Shown here piece after piece: positions 9,529 through 18,226 of a stretch of 64,000 nt of DNA. Under the pieces are notes generated by a model that saw only the letters and a program-made list of their open reading frames with translations, was not told the DNA's origin and made no database searches. The translations under genes and the position numbers were made by a program. Every line of letters begins with the position of its first letter. The first letter of the stretch is position 1. This stretch comes from Alkalibacter saccharofermentans DSM 14828 (GTDB lineage: Bacteria; Bacillota; Clostridia; Eubacteriales; Alkalibacteraceae), in NCBI RefSeq assembly GCF_900128885.1, contig NZ_FQTU01000004.1:62001-126000 (forward strand), given 5' to 3'.

Positions 9529-9855
9529 TCAAGCAAACTCATATGGCGTCAAGTGCCCTAGAGCTTGGTGAATCCTATCATAATTGTAGAAGCGTATATA
9601 ATCTGAAACTAGAACTTTTAGTTCATTAACTATCTCATATTCGTAAATATAGAGTTTCTCCTGTTTTATGGACCTGAAGAATCTCTAAATCCAAGCTTAT
9701 CGGTAGCTTTACCGACTGAATCCATACTGATTTTAATGAAATGATCTTTTAATAGTGATATATACTCATTGCTAATAAATTGCGATCCTTGATCGCTATT
9801 TATTGTTTCGGGTTTCGCTCTTTTAAATGCTCTGGTTAAGTAATGCTTCTTCGTT
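9529..9855 (-). pseudogene. IS3-family transposase OrfB remnant
   Basis: Reading the minus strand gives pieces of an rve/DDE integrase. NSDQGSQFISNEY carries one catalytic Asp region, then ISMDSVGKATDKLG, then after a frame change RFFRSIKQEKLYIYEYE and the typical IS3 end RFYNYDRIHQALGHLTPYEF plus stop at 9529. The N-terminal half is missing and at least one frameshift lies near 9680. The remnant is joined almost directly to the OrfA remnant, so an internal deletion removed the end of orfA and the start of orfB. It cannot encode a working transposase. Confidence 0.8.
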
Positions 9856-9867
9856 TTCTTTTATCGT

Positions 9868-10059
9868 TTAGGTTTCTTTGCTGTTTTCTTTTCCAAAGGC
9901 TACGTCTGCATTGTTTATGAATTCTTTTCCCCATTTTTCAAGCTGGTTTGCATTCACATCGTATTTGGCAGTCAATTCTGCTATGGTATGCTCGCCAGAA
10001 AGCAGTTCCAGTACAATCTTGGCTTTTTCTTCGGGTATGAATCGTCTTCTTTTGCTCAT
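9868..10059 (-). pseudogene. IS3-family OrfA, truncated
   Basis: Sixty-three codons beginning MSKRRRFIPEEKAKIVLELL, the helix-turn-helix protein (HTH_Tnp_1 type) of IS3-family elements. Full-length relatives are around 100 residues with a leucine zipper, which is absent here. The frame ends at the deletion that fuses it to the orfB remnant. The sequence 9351-9528 to the left contains the presumed element end and the upstream region of the sensor gene but no other gene. Confidence 0.75.
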
Positions 10060-10117
10060 ATTTCCATTATAACTTAACTAGCAAGATCTTGTGTCAATTC
10101 TTTGGGTCCATTATATA

Positions 10118-10299
10118 GGGACAATTAAAACCAAACTCCTGAAGTCCTCCATACCGGTGGATTAGTTTTATTGTGATTGTTTGCGTTTTTTCACTCCTTA
10201 TAAACATTGAACTTAATTAGTTAATCATAAAACTAGAAAAAACGGGTGCTTATAAGCACCCGTTTTTTCATTTTTGACGGATAGTTGTGAAGTGTCCCC
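10118..10299. repeat. REP-transposon (RAYT-type) end fossil, copy A
   Basis: The block starts GGGACAATTAAAACC and ends GTGAAGTGTCCC, giving GGGACA/TGTCCC outer ends. It shares the left segment (CCGGTGGATTAGTTTT, TTGTGATTGTTTGCG) and the right segment (TTTTTGACGG, TTGTGAAGTGTC) with 45429-45608, and the right segment with 28741-28801. Copy C also contains remains of a Y1 transposase, which identifies the family. No transposase is left here, so this is an internally deleted fossil. Confidence 0.6.
10237..10268. terminator. Bidirectional terminator ending the surE operon
   Basis: A perfect 32-bp palindrome with core ACGGGTGCTTATAAGCACCCGT flanked by A6 on one side and T6 on the other works as an intrinsic terminator on both strands. 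It lies 52 bp beyond the surE-like stop codon and closes the long minus-strand catabolic operon. It belongs to the repeated transposon-end block, so the operon may have recruited it. Confidence 0.75.
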
Positions 10300-10319
10300 T
10301 TTTAATTCCCTTTTAACCT

Positions 10320-11099
10320 TTAAATAGGTATAGACATAATAGGCGTTAATGGTGTCAATGAGATCACATTGTCAAAATGAATAGCATATATGTCAGTATC
10401 TTCAGGCGCCTTTGATATTTCTGAATTTTTTATCCACTGCAACATCAATGCATTATTTAAGTCTCGATTACCTGGGTTTACATATTTTCCACAGTTCATA
10501 TTTGCTTGTTTTGTTATCCGCATCTCTGTTTCCTGTTCCGTAAACTCAGGAAAATTTACGTTTAGTATTCTTGCTCCATAAATAATTCCTTCATTAATAG
10601 CATCAAATATGATTTTTCGTGCAAGAGATTTAACTATTTCCCAGTCCATTTTATGAAATTGATTAGATCTTTGTTTTTCAAAAGGAATTGCTCTGGAAAA
10701 AGCTATTGACCTGATGCCAAAGCTATCTGCTTCAAAAGCAGCACCTAGCGTACCGCTACAAGTGTAAGCCAACCCTAAATTTTCTCCATAATTGATTCCA
10801 CTTAAACAAATATCAGGTGTTCTCTCGCTCAACTCCAATATTCCATGAGCTACAGCTTGTGCCGGTGATCCTAGTATTGCGTAAGACTCGATTTGCCCTA
10901 TTTGGGTGTTTATTTTTTTAATTCTGATTCTTCCTACATTTTCCCCAGCCAATGCGCCTCTGCCCATATTTGTTTGCTGATTTTCTGGTGCAATTACGAG
11001 CAAATCTCCAAGACCGTATGCTGCTTCAATAAGAGCTAGCAACCCAGGAGAATGAACTCCATCATCATTCGTTATCAGAATCAAAGGTCGATTATTCAT
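10320..11099 (-). CDS. surE: SurE-like 5'/3'-nucleotidase (phosphatase)
   Basis: A 259-residue phosphatase of the SurE family, metal-dependent nucleotide monophosphatases. Seen: ITNDDG at residues 9-14 (metal ligands Asp12 and Asp13), S-G-I-N at 100-103 followed by YGENLG, and S/T-rich GSPAQAV near 77. Length is normal. The start codon overlaps the end of the BCCT transporter gene by 8 bp, so it is translationally coupled to the catabolic operon rather than in its common stress-gene context. That suggests it dephosphorylates an intermediate of this pathway, but the substrate is not shown by the sequence. Confidence 0.88.
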   Translation of the reverse strand: MNNRPLILITNDDGVHSPGLLALIEAAYGLGDLLVIAPENQQTNMGRGALAGENVGRIRIKKINTQIGQIESYAILGSPAQAVAHGILELSERTPDICLSGINYGENLGLAYTCSGTLGAAFEADSFGIRSIAFSRAIPFEKQRSNQFHKMDWEIVKSLARKIIFDAINEGIIYGARILNVNFPEFTEQETEMRITKQANMNCGKYVNPGNRDLNNALMLQWIKNSEISKAPEDTDIYAIHFDNVISLTPLTPIMSIPI

Positions 11100-12672
11100 T
11101 ATACTTCTCCTTGTCTATATCTACTTTTGCATATTTATCAAATTTACATGGATTTTGAATAATAACAAATAGCGATAAAATCGTAAATATTCCCAAGAAA
11201 AGTGCGGGGAAACCACCTAAGTATGACATCATTCTGATTCCATCAATTCCCAGTGTCGATATGAATACTAATGCTACTAGCCCGACTGTACTTCCCCAAA
11301 TTATTTTTATGAATAAAGGCGCCTCTTCTTCACCACCTTTTATTCCGGTTGTGCATATGCTAGCCATAGCATTTGTAGTTGAATCTGTTGCAGTTATAAA
11401 GGAAATAAATATAGCAACCAGGAACAATATGCTCAACATCCCTGAAAAAGGTAATTCCCCCAGAACTGCGTATACTGCTGCTTCTGAACCAAGTTCATTC
11501 ATTTTGCCGAGTACATCTACCCTACCTGTTAACTGGAAATTAAGAGCTGTACCCGAAATTATCGTCATCCATAAAACGCTAAAAATACTAGGTGCTATGA
11601 AATTAATCACAATGACGTCTTTAATCTTATATCCATATGAAATTCTAGCTAAAAAAACAGCACTTACAGGTGCCCATGCCAGCCAATTTGACCAATAAAA
11701 CATCGTCCAAGATGATGCCCACGTATCACCTGATGAAGTTCCCGTGAACATTGCTTTGCTAAAAATACCGTCTAAAAACCCGCCAAATGCTTCTGTTCCT
11801 AACCCTGCATAATAGGCAGTTGGACCTATAAATAACAATATGCTCAGTATTAGATAGTAGATATACATATTGGCATCCGACAAATACTTAATTCCTCTCA
11901 TCAAACCTGTTCCTGAAGATATCATGAAAACTAGCGTTGCGATTATCGTTAAAAATATCCACAAAGTCTTTCCGTTTTCTACTCCAAAAACTGCGTTCAA
12001 TCCACCACCCATATTAAGTATAGCTGTCCCTAAAGAAGATGAAATACCAGCTGCCACGGTAAACAATACTACTGCGTCTATAATCACGCTAAGTTTTTTT
12101 TGCTTGTTTTCAGATACTAGGGGTGATATTTGAGATCCTACACTGAACGAACGCTTCATATTATAATATGCAAAAGCAAACACGATAGTTGGAACTGCGT
12201 AAATAGCATAGGGTATAAACGTCCAATGCAGATACATCGTCTCCATTGCAAACTTTGCTGCTTGATTAGACATAGGTTCTATGCCTAGAGATTCTGGAGG
12301 ATAAGCTAAATGCCAAATTGGTTCTGATGTACCCCAAAAGAGTATTCCAGCTGCGATTGTGGTACAGATTGTTATTGCAAACCAAGACGATTTCTTAAGC
12401 ATCGGTTTTGCAGATGGACCTCCTAATTTTACATTTCCCAACGGTGATAAATATGCCAATATAATCATAACAAGACACATGATGCCGATTAAATTGTACA
12501 TCCACCCCATGTCAATCACCATAAAATCCTTAGCTTTGGTTGTTATACTTATGAAAGCATCATAATTAACAAAATTAAGTACAATTGTGAATATTAAAAG
12601 TAAAAATGCTGGGAAAAATACTATCGGCTTTAGTTTTCGATTATCGTCTTTTTGCTTTTTATTTTGAATCAT
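11092..12672 (-). CDS. BCCT family transporter
   Basis: A 526-residue membrane protein with twelve hydrophobic segments and the betaine/carnitine/choline transporter signature around GILFWGTSEPIWHLAYPP (residues about 107-124) and the conserved W-T-x-F-Y-W-S-N-W-L-A-W segment. BCCT proteins take up quaternary-ammonium or similar zwitterionic compounds by Na+/H+ symport or substrate exchange. GGAGG lies six bases before the ATG. It follows the FGGY kinase gene after a 97-bp gap containing a terminator-like hairpin and overlaps surE, so it probably receives partial read-through. Its place in a kinase/ETF operon suggests it imports the substrate or exchanges substrate for product; specificity cannot be called. 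Confidence 0.9.
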   Translation of the reverse strand: MIQNKKQKDDNRKLKPIVFFPAFLLLIFTIVLNFVNYDAFISITTKAKDFMVIDMGWMYNLIGIMCLVMIILAYLSPLGNVKLGGPSAKPMLKKSSWFAITICTTIAAGILFWGTSEPIWHLAYPPESLGIEPMSNQAAKFAMETMYLHWTFIPYAIYAVPTIVFAFAYYNMKRSFSVGSQISPLVSENKQKKLSVIIDAVVLFTVAAGISSSLGTAILNMGGGLNAVFGVENGKTLWIFLTIIATLVFMISSGTGLMRGIKYLSDANMYIYYLILSILLFIGPTAYYAGLGTEAFGGFLDGIFSKAMFTGTSSGDTWASSWTMFYWSNWLAWAPVSAVFLARISYGYKIKDVIVINFIAPSIFSVLWMTIISGTALNFQLTGRVDVLGKMNELGSEAAVYAVLGELPFSGMLSILFLVAIFISFITATDSTTNAMASICTTGIKGGEEEAPLFIKIIWGSTVGLVALVFISTLGIDGIRMMSYLGGFPALFLGIFTILSLFVIIQNPCKFDKYAKVDIDKEKYNE

Positions 12673-12701
12673 AGTTATCCTCCATTACAACTTTTTCAAA
12701 A

Positions 12702-12756
12702 AAACTACATACAGGCGACCATTATTCTAGAATGTCTGTCGCCTGCAATATAGTTT
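12702..12756 (-). terminator. Attenuator-like hairpin between kinase and BCCT genes
   Basis: CAGGCGAC and GTCGCCTG pair, and the stem is prolonged by AAACTA/TAGTTT with small bulges; the minus strand then reads TTTTTTT. Because T-runs flank both sides it could act in either direction. Its position inside the operon suggests lower expression of the BCCT-surE pair. Confidence 0.6.
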
Positions 12757-12769
12757 TTTTATTGCAAAT

Positions 12770-14215
12770 CTACAACTGTCTTTTGCTTAATATTTCATGA
12801 GATTCTTTCAACAATTCATCAGTGTAAAGATTAATTTTACTATATACTTTTTCGTTTATTTCTTTATAAAGCTTAACATTTTCACTATTTGGCATAAATT
12901 CATCTCGTTTTACAACCATATTTTTTACCGCTTCTTCTCTGCTTTTGTATACATCTAATGCCAATGCTGCACATATTGCAGCACCAAGGCTAGCTGATCC
13001 ATTAACAACATTTCTTTTTGCTGGCACACCAAATACGTCTGCGAAAATTTGCATGAAAAGCTCGCCATTTGAGCCACCTCCGCTAACTATCATTCTCTTT
13101 AAGTCTATACCTACTTCATCGCACATTGCCTGCGCATGATTTTTCATAGTCATGGCGATTCCTTCTAATACTGATCTAAACATATGTATACCATTGTGAT
13201 TTCCGTTAAAACCAATAATCATTCCCCGTTCATGAAGCTGTGTGGGCCTTGCTAACCAATGTAATACTGTATATAATCCGTCACTCCCTGCAGGTATCTC
13301 AGAAGCTAAAATATTTAAATAATTCTCTGTTGAGATTTCTCTTGATTCAGCTTCTTTGACAATATCGCTTCCCAGCAAATCTTTAATCCATGTAACTGTC
13401 GCCATCCCTCTTCTTATCCCACTGCTTTCATAAAGATACTCATTTGGGGTAGCTCCCGGATTACACCAATAATTCATGGTATCAGCCTTATCTTCTTTTC
13501 CCATCATCATTGAAGTAATATACGTTCCTAATGAAACCAACAGTGTTCCATCATCCTCTAGTCCTGCACCCAGAGCCTCAACTGCTTTATCGTTTGATGT
13601 TGATGCTACCGGTATCCCCGCTGGAATACAGGTAACAGCAGCTGCCTCCGATGTTACATACCCCAAAACACTTGATGGATCTACTAAATCAAAAAGCATT
13701 TCTCTGGGTGTTGTATATGCTTCAAACTTATCTTTATCTTCATACCAGTCAAGAGTTGCTGGGTCAATCGGCCAAGGACCTACGTAGTTTGATCTAGTAT
13801 CTTTTGTTTCTCCGGTTAATCTATGGGTTAAATATCCAGTAGTAGTAGTGACGTATCTAACACTATCATCTGTATGTTCGTATGGTCTTGATAATCTTAA
13901 ATCCATCCAGCTCTGTACAGGAGAAGCTAGATTACCATCCTCCTTTACAAGTGCCCTACAACATCTAATGGATCCTAGACCTACTCCAATTATAGACTTG
14001 TGATCTCCATTGAATTTTTTCATCGTATTTGTACATGCTTCTTTCAAGCTATCCCACAGATCATCATCTGGATGTTCGGCAAAGCCTTCTCCATACAGCT
14101 CCATAGGTCTCAACTTAACTGTGTGAGAACAAATTTCAGTACCTTTCGTGTCAAAGATAGCTACTTTTGTGCTCTGTGTGCCTCCATCAATTGCAATGAT
14201 ATATTTTTGATTCAT
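12770..14215 (-). CDS. FGGY-family carbohydrate kinase (YgcE-like)
   Basis: A 481-residue sugar/polyol kinase. The N-terminal phosphate-binding loop IDGGTQSTKVAIFD (8-22) and the C-terminal FGGY-type ATP motif VSGGGSNGELFMQIFADVFG (around 385-405) are intact, as are the family's S-N-D-K-A-V-E-A-L-G stretch and G-S-A-S-L-G-A-A. GGGTGAGG precedes the ATG. The gene sits downstream of an SDR, EtfA, EtfB, an MFS transporter and an FAD oxidase, the same set as around E. coli ygcE. It would phosphorylate the oxidised or reduced sugar-like intermediate; the true substrate is unknown. Confidence 0.88.
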   Translation of the reverse strand: MNQKYIIAIDGGTQSTKVAIFDTKGTEICSHTVKLRPMELYGEGFAEHPDDDLWDSLKEACTNTMKKFNGDHKSIIGVGLGSIRCCRALVKEDGNLASPVQSWMDLRLSRPYEHTDDSVRYVTTTTGYLTHRLTGETKDTRSNYVGPWPIDPATLDWYEDKDKFEAYTTPREMLFDLVDPSSVLGYVTSEAAAVTCIPAGIPVASTSNDKAVEALGAGLEDDGTLLVSLGTYITSMMMGKEDKADTMNYWCNPGATPNEYLYESSGIRRGMATVTWIKDLLGSDIVKEAESREISTENYLNILASEIPAGSDGLYTVLHWLARPTQLHERGMIIGFNGNHNGIHMFRSVLEGIAMTMKNHAQAMCDEVGIDLKRMIVSGGGSNGELFMQIFADVFGVPAKRNVVNGSASLGAAICAALALDVYKSREEAVKNMVVKRDEFMPNSENVKLYKEINEKVYSKINLYTDELLKESHEILSKRQL

Positions 14216-14241
14216 ATCCTCACCCTTTCAAACTATAAGTT

Positions 14242-15021
14242 TTATCTGACCAAATAGCCCCCATCTACAGTCAGTACAGTGCCATTAACATAATCTGAAG
14301 CACGACTGGAAAGAAATATTGTCGCCCCCATCAAGTCTGCCGTAAATCCCCAACGGTTTGCAGGAATATGTGCTAATATCTCCCCATTTCGTTTTTCATC
14401 TTTTCTTGTCATTTCTGTCATCGGAGTTGCGTAATACCCAGGAGCTATAGCGTTTACTTGTATATTCCATTGTGCCAGTTCATCGCACATAGCTTTTGTA
14501 AGGCCGACGATTCCATGCTTAGTTGATGCATATGCAGGTGACCATTGACCGCCTAAGTATGAATACAGCGATGCTATATTTATTATTTTACCACTTTCCT
14601 GTTTAATCATATATTTACACGATTCATGTATCATTTCAAACGCAGCGGTCAAGTTAATAGATACCATTTTGTCCCACTCTTTTCGAGTATACTTTGTGAC
14701 ATCTTGTACATTTATGCTGATTCCAGCACAATTTACTAGAATATCAACACTGCCCCAGGAATTGACGCACTCATCAACTATTCTCTTGCACTCTCCCTCA
14801 GCAGTAATATCAGCGATCATGAATTTATATTCTACTCCACAACCTTCTACTAGCTTTTTTGTTGCGCCGTTGTCATCTTCAAGACTTGGTACCAAAACAT
14901 TTGCTCCCGCTTTTGCCAGTGCTGTTGTAAAAGCTTGTCCTAGTCCACCATTTCCTCCAGTTACTATTGCATTTTTACCTTTTAAAGAGAAAAAATCCAT
15001 ATTAAAATCTAGTAGTTGCAT
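14242..15021 (-). CDS. SDR-family oxidoreductase (YgcW-like)
   Basis: Short-chain dehydrogenase/reductase of 259 residues. NAD(P)-binding TGGNGGLG at 21-28, N-C-A-G at 97-100, catalytic Ser151, Tyr164 and Lys168 (YASTK), and PGYYATPMTE after the active site are all present; it is most like the gluconate 5-dehydrogenase group. The ATG at 15021 is used because GGAGG lies seven bases upstream; the frame is open 33 codons further but that part overlaps the EtfA end without a ribosome site. It lies 20 bp before the kinase gene. Probably interconverts a ketone and an alcohol on a sugar-acid-like substrate. Confidence 0.87.
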   Translation of the reverse strand: MQLLDFNMDFFSLKGKNAIVTGGNGGLGQAFTTALAKAGANVLVPSLEDDNGATKKLVEGCGVEYKFMIADITAEGECKRIVDECVNSWGSVDILVNCAGISINVQDVTKYTRKEWDKMVSINLTAAFEMIHESCKYMIKQESGKIINIASLYSYLGGQWSPAYASTKHGIVGLTKAMCDELAQWNIQVNAIAPGYYATPMTEMTRKDEKRNGEILAHIPANRWGFTADLMGATIFLSSRASDYVNGTVLTVDGGYLVR

Positions 15022-15049
15022 ATCAAAACCTCCATCGATTATTTTATAT

Positions 15050-16036
15050 TTAATATAATTTATATTTGCTGCTTTCTGACGGTTCATTAACCTCAGATTT
15101 ATACTTTCTAATTCTTGCAATCAACATATTAATAAATTCAATAGCTTCACCTTCGACCACAATATCTGATATACTGCAAATTGGAGCATTTCTATTTGTA
15201 TTTACAGAAATTATGTTTTCAACGTTCTTTAATCCTTCAACATGCTGTATTGCTCCAAAAATGCCAAGTGCCATATAAAGCGTAGGGCTAACTGTCTTTC
15301 CTGATTGCCCCACTTGAATATGCCGATTTGCAATACCTCTGTCAACGATTTGCCTACTTGCACTAACTGTGCCACCAAGTTCGTCCGCTAGTATTTGTAG
15401 TAGATTAAACCCTCCGCCGACGCCTGCTCCTCCCGAAATCAATATTTTACTGTCACGTATGTCATAAGAGTTCGCTTTATTGAAAACTGAAATCTGCTTA
15501 ATTCCTACATTTATAGGCTTGTCATATTCAAATTTGATTAATTTTGTATCGGCAGTACTAATTGGTTCATATTTAAATATATTTTGTCGTACACTCAGCA
15601 TTATTGGACCTTCGCCTTTATTTTTTATACCAGCTAAAAGTCTTCCGCTAAATGCAGGTCTTACCAGCTCCAATCCATCTTTGCTTTGACGTATTTCTGT
15701 TACATCAGCTGTAAGACCTGTATGAAGCCTCACTGCTAATCGCGGTGCCAACATCCTGCCAGCCCAAGTTCCAGGAATTAATATTAAATCAAAATCAAAT
15801 ATCCTATGAATATCTAATAATATGTCTGTAAGTGTTTTAAAGTCATATAAACTTATTTTTTGGTTATCTACTTTTATGACATTATCAAATAAGCCTATCG
15901 CTTGTTCATGAGCGCTGTTAACAATAACACAATAGGATTCATAAGATTTAGATTTATATATTTGGCGAGCAACTTCTAATAACTCCATACTGTTTTTTAT
16001 GTTTTCACTGTCGACATAAATCAAACATCTTTTCAT
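15050..16036 (-). CDS. etfA: Electron transfer flavoprotein alpha subunit (YgcQ-like)
   Basis: A 328-residue EtfA/FixB-type protein. The C-terminal FAD-binding part is clear: GAGVGGGFN, then SRQIVDRG, QVGQSGKTVSPTLYMALG and GAIQHVEG, then INTNRNAPI. The N-terminal half is divergent, as in the YgcQ branch. It overlaps etfB by 4 bp (start within the end of the preceding frame), typical of ETF pairs. ETF takes electrons from a flavoprotein dehydrogenase, here most likely the FAD-linked oxidase first in the operon. No ETF:quinone oxidoreductase or butyryl-CoA dehydrogenase is in the window, so the electron sink is not visible. Confidence 0.9.
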   Translation of the reverse strand: MKRCLIYVDSENIKNSMELLEVARQIYKSKSYESYCVIVNSAHEQAIGLFDNVIKVDNQKISLYDFKTLTDILLDIHRIFDFDLILIPGTWAGRMLAPRLAVRLHTGLTADVTEIRQSKDGLELVRPAFSGRLLAGIKNKGEGPIMLSVRQNIFKYEPISTADTKLIKFEYDKPINVGIKQISVFNKANSYDIRDSKILISGGAGVGGGFNLLQILADELGGTVSASRQIVDRGIANRHIQVGQSGKTVSPTLYMALGIFGAIQHVEGLKNVENIISVNTNRNAPICSISDIVVEGEAIEFINMLIARIRKYKSEVNEPSESSKYKLY

Positions 16037-16824
16037 TTAATTAATCCTTTTTCTTTTAAAAATTTAAAAACTGTCTCGACGCCTTCATCGTTTGCTTTAA
16101 CCAATTTTTTATCTCTCTTGTGGAAATGCTTGGTGTAAGTATTTGCAACCTGGGTTAATGAACCCTCTATACCTACTTCCTTTTTTTTGAAATTCAGATC
16201 ATTGGCATTCAACATTAATATTTGAGATTTCACTTCTTTATTCATGTCTCCCTTTTGTACATATGGAAGCTCGTATTTGCTTTCTCTAGTCAAGCTAATG
16301 ATTCCAGGCATTGAAATTTCATAGCATATTGAAGCATCTTCTTTATCAACTACTATTGTTGCAGATTTCTTATTTATATCACTGATATCAACTACACCTG
16401 ATATTTGGTCTAAACCAAGCCACTCAGCTATTTGAGCTGGAACATGTGAAGTGTCTCCATCGACTGCATTTGTACCTGTTAAAATGCAGTCGAATTTTTG
16501 CTTAGATAAATATCTAGACAATATCTTGCTAGTAACGTAAGTGTCGCTTCCAGAAAATGTTCTATCGCTTAAAATAACTGCTTTATCAACTCCTAAGCGA
16601 ATGAGATCTTCTAAATGCGGCACAACTGAACTTGGAGCCATTGTTACTACTTCTATACTTGCTTCAGGATATTTTTCTTTGACTTTAAGCGCATAGGCTA
16701 CTGCACAAGCATCATCAGCGTTTAACATTAGCCGAATATTGTCTCTTATTAGTGTATTGTTTTCGAAATCATAATTAAAATTGTCAACATTTGGCACATA
16801 TTTAATGATGCATATTAGTTTCAT
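16033..16824 (-). CDS. etfB: Electron transfer flavoprotein beta subunit (YgcR-like)
   Basis: A 263-residue EtfB/FixA-type protein. MKLICIIKYVPN at the N-terminus, LNADDACAVAYALK, and the AMP/FAD-contact region DCILTGTNAVDGDTSHVPAQIAEWLG match the family. It begins one base after the MFS stop codon and overlaps etfA. Together they form a heterodimeric flavoprotein. Whether this ETF is of the bifurcating type cannot be decided from what is visible; the gene set has no partner acyl-CoA dehydrogenase, which argues for a simple electron carrier serving the FAD oxidase. Confidence 0.9.
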   Translation of the reverse strand: MKLICIIKYVPNVDNFNYDFENNTLIRDNIRLMLNADDACAVAYALKVKEKYPEASIEVVTMAPSSVVPHLEDLIRLGVDKAVILSDRTFSGSDTYVTSKILSRYLSKQKFDCILTGTNAVDGDTSHVPAQIAEWLGLDQISGVVDISDINKKSATIVVDKEDASICYEISMPGIISLTRESKYELPYVQKGDMNKEVKSQILMLNANDLNFKKKEVGIEGSLTQVANTYTKHFHKRDKKLVKANDEGVETVFKFLKEKGLIK

Positions 16825-16825
16825 A

Positions 16826-18127
16826 TTACATATCCTTTGCAGTCTCTAATTTTTCTGCAATCGCTTTTTCCTTGCTGTTTAGATGAGAATATACTGACAG
16901 GATTCCGACACCTATTAATCCCAATGCTGCACTTACAATAAAGTATGCATTATATCCTCCTTGGTCACCAAATGTTGCCCAAAGAAAGCTGTTTAATTGA
17001 GGTAATATAATATCCGGTAAATAGCCTATAAATGAAATTACTCCAATAGCCGTCCCCATCATAGCTGCCTCAATTTTTGACATACCCAGTAAAGACCAAT
17101 ATGTTCCACGAATCATATACAAGAAAACTCCTAGACCAACTACTATGATTTGGAATAATCCTGCCATACTTACTGGCAACAATGCTGATATAGCTAAAAA
17201 ACATGCAGCCCCGATTAGGGCTATTCTTATAGTTTTAGTACGACCAATCCTATCAGCTAAAAAACCACCTATGAAACCTCCAACGGGACGCATCCATAGT
17301 ATTACTACCGTTATAGTTCCGACACTTACAGCATCGATTCCTATATTTGTTTGCAAGAAGCCCCCTATATAATATACCGTCCAAAAAACCGAGTAGCCCA
17401 TAAATATAATTCCACCCATAAGGTAAATATATTTGTTCTTCAATAGCTTACCAACATCTCTAAGATGAAACTTTTCATCCTCACTAGATTCTCCATTATT
17501 TTCAGACATTGACGCCAACTTTTTATCATCATCGACAAATATCAGAATCAAAACTCCAGTAGCAAAAACAATGACTGAATACAGATAGATTACTGCTACC
17601 AAAGCCGACTGTTTATCTTGTATAAAATCGCTAGTTCCCAATATGGAAGCAAAAATCGCAAGGCCAACACTAGCCATAACTGCTTCAACTATCCCACGTC
17701 CACCATCTAATATCCCAAAGAATCTACCTTCCTCATTAGATCTGGAAAGCATTTTTACAATCTTCATATGAGCACTCCAGAAAGTAAATACAGAAAAGAT
17801 GCCCCATAAAAAGAATATTATATTAACCGATGTATAACCCGGTACTTGTGCAAACCAAAATCCACAAAGTGCTGTACCTAGAAGCGAAACCCCGATTAAC
17901 TTTTTTGCTGAAAATCTATCAGCGATCAAGCCACTAGGTATGTACCCGATTACATAGGCAATCCCAAGCATTGAATAAAAGTTATTAAGTTGAGGTTGGG
18001 TTAAGTTGAAAACCTCTAAAATGGTCACTTGATAATTTGTTCTTAAATATATAACCGGATAGATTGCCCCTGCTGCCAATACTATTAAGAAAAATTGGAA
18101 ATATCGACGAAAATTATTATTATTCAT
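16826..18127 (-). CDS. Major facilitator superfamily transporter (YgcS-like)
   Basis: A 433-residue membrane protein with twelve hydrophobic segments. The MFS loop motif appears as GLIADRFSAKKLIG between helices 2 and 3 and again as GFLADRIGRTKTI in the second half. GGAGGG three bases before the ATG at 18127 fixes the start; a longer open frame of 24 codons upstream has no ribosome site. Located between the FAD oxidase and etfB, equivalent to ygcS of E. coli. Probably imports the operon's organic-acid or sugar-like substrate. The operon thus has two transporters of unrelated families (this and BCCT). Confidence 0.88.
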   Translation of the reverse strand: MNNNNFRRYFQFFLIVLAAGAIYPVIYLRTNYQVTILEVFNLTQPQLNNFYSMLGIAYVIGYIPSGLIADRFSAKKLIGVSLLGTALCGFWFAQVPGYTSVNIIFFLWGIFSVFTFWSAHMKIVKMLSRSNEEGRFFGILDGGRGIVEAVMASVGLAIFASILGTSDFIQDKQSALVAVIYLYSVIVFATGVLILIFVDDDKKLASMSENNGESSEDEKFHLRDVGKLLKNKYIYLMGGIIFMGYSVFWTVYYIGGFLQTNIGIDAVSVGTITVVILWMRPVGGFIGGFLADRIGRTKTIRIALIGAACFLAISALLPVSMAGLFQIIVVGLGVFLYMIRGTYWSLLGMSKIEAAMMGTAIGVISFIGYLPDIILPQLNSFLWATFGDQGGYNAYFIVSAALGLIGVGILSVYSHLNSKEKAIAEKLETAKDM

Positions 18128-18175
18128 AAGCCCTCCTACATTATATATAATTTTTATATTTTTGATAAATCGGCA

Positions 18176-18197
18176 GCAACAGCTTATGAGCTGTTGC
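18176..18197 (-). other. Intra-operon hairpin
   Basis: GCAACAGCT and AGCTGTTGC pair perfectly around a 4-base loop in the 99-bp gap between the FAD oxidase and MFS genes. No T-run follows, so a processing or stability element is more likely than a terminator. Confidence 0.4.
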
Positions 18198-18226
18198 ACT
18201 TACCGATGAAAAATAGTTTTGCATTA

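Noticed and set aside
9351..10080. Intact IS3 element near 9.5-10 kb
   Set aside because: OrfA is truncated, OrfB lacks its N-terminal half and is frameshifted, and matching terminal repeats could not be recognised.
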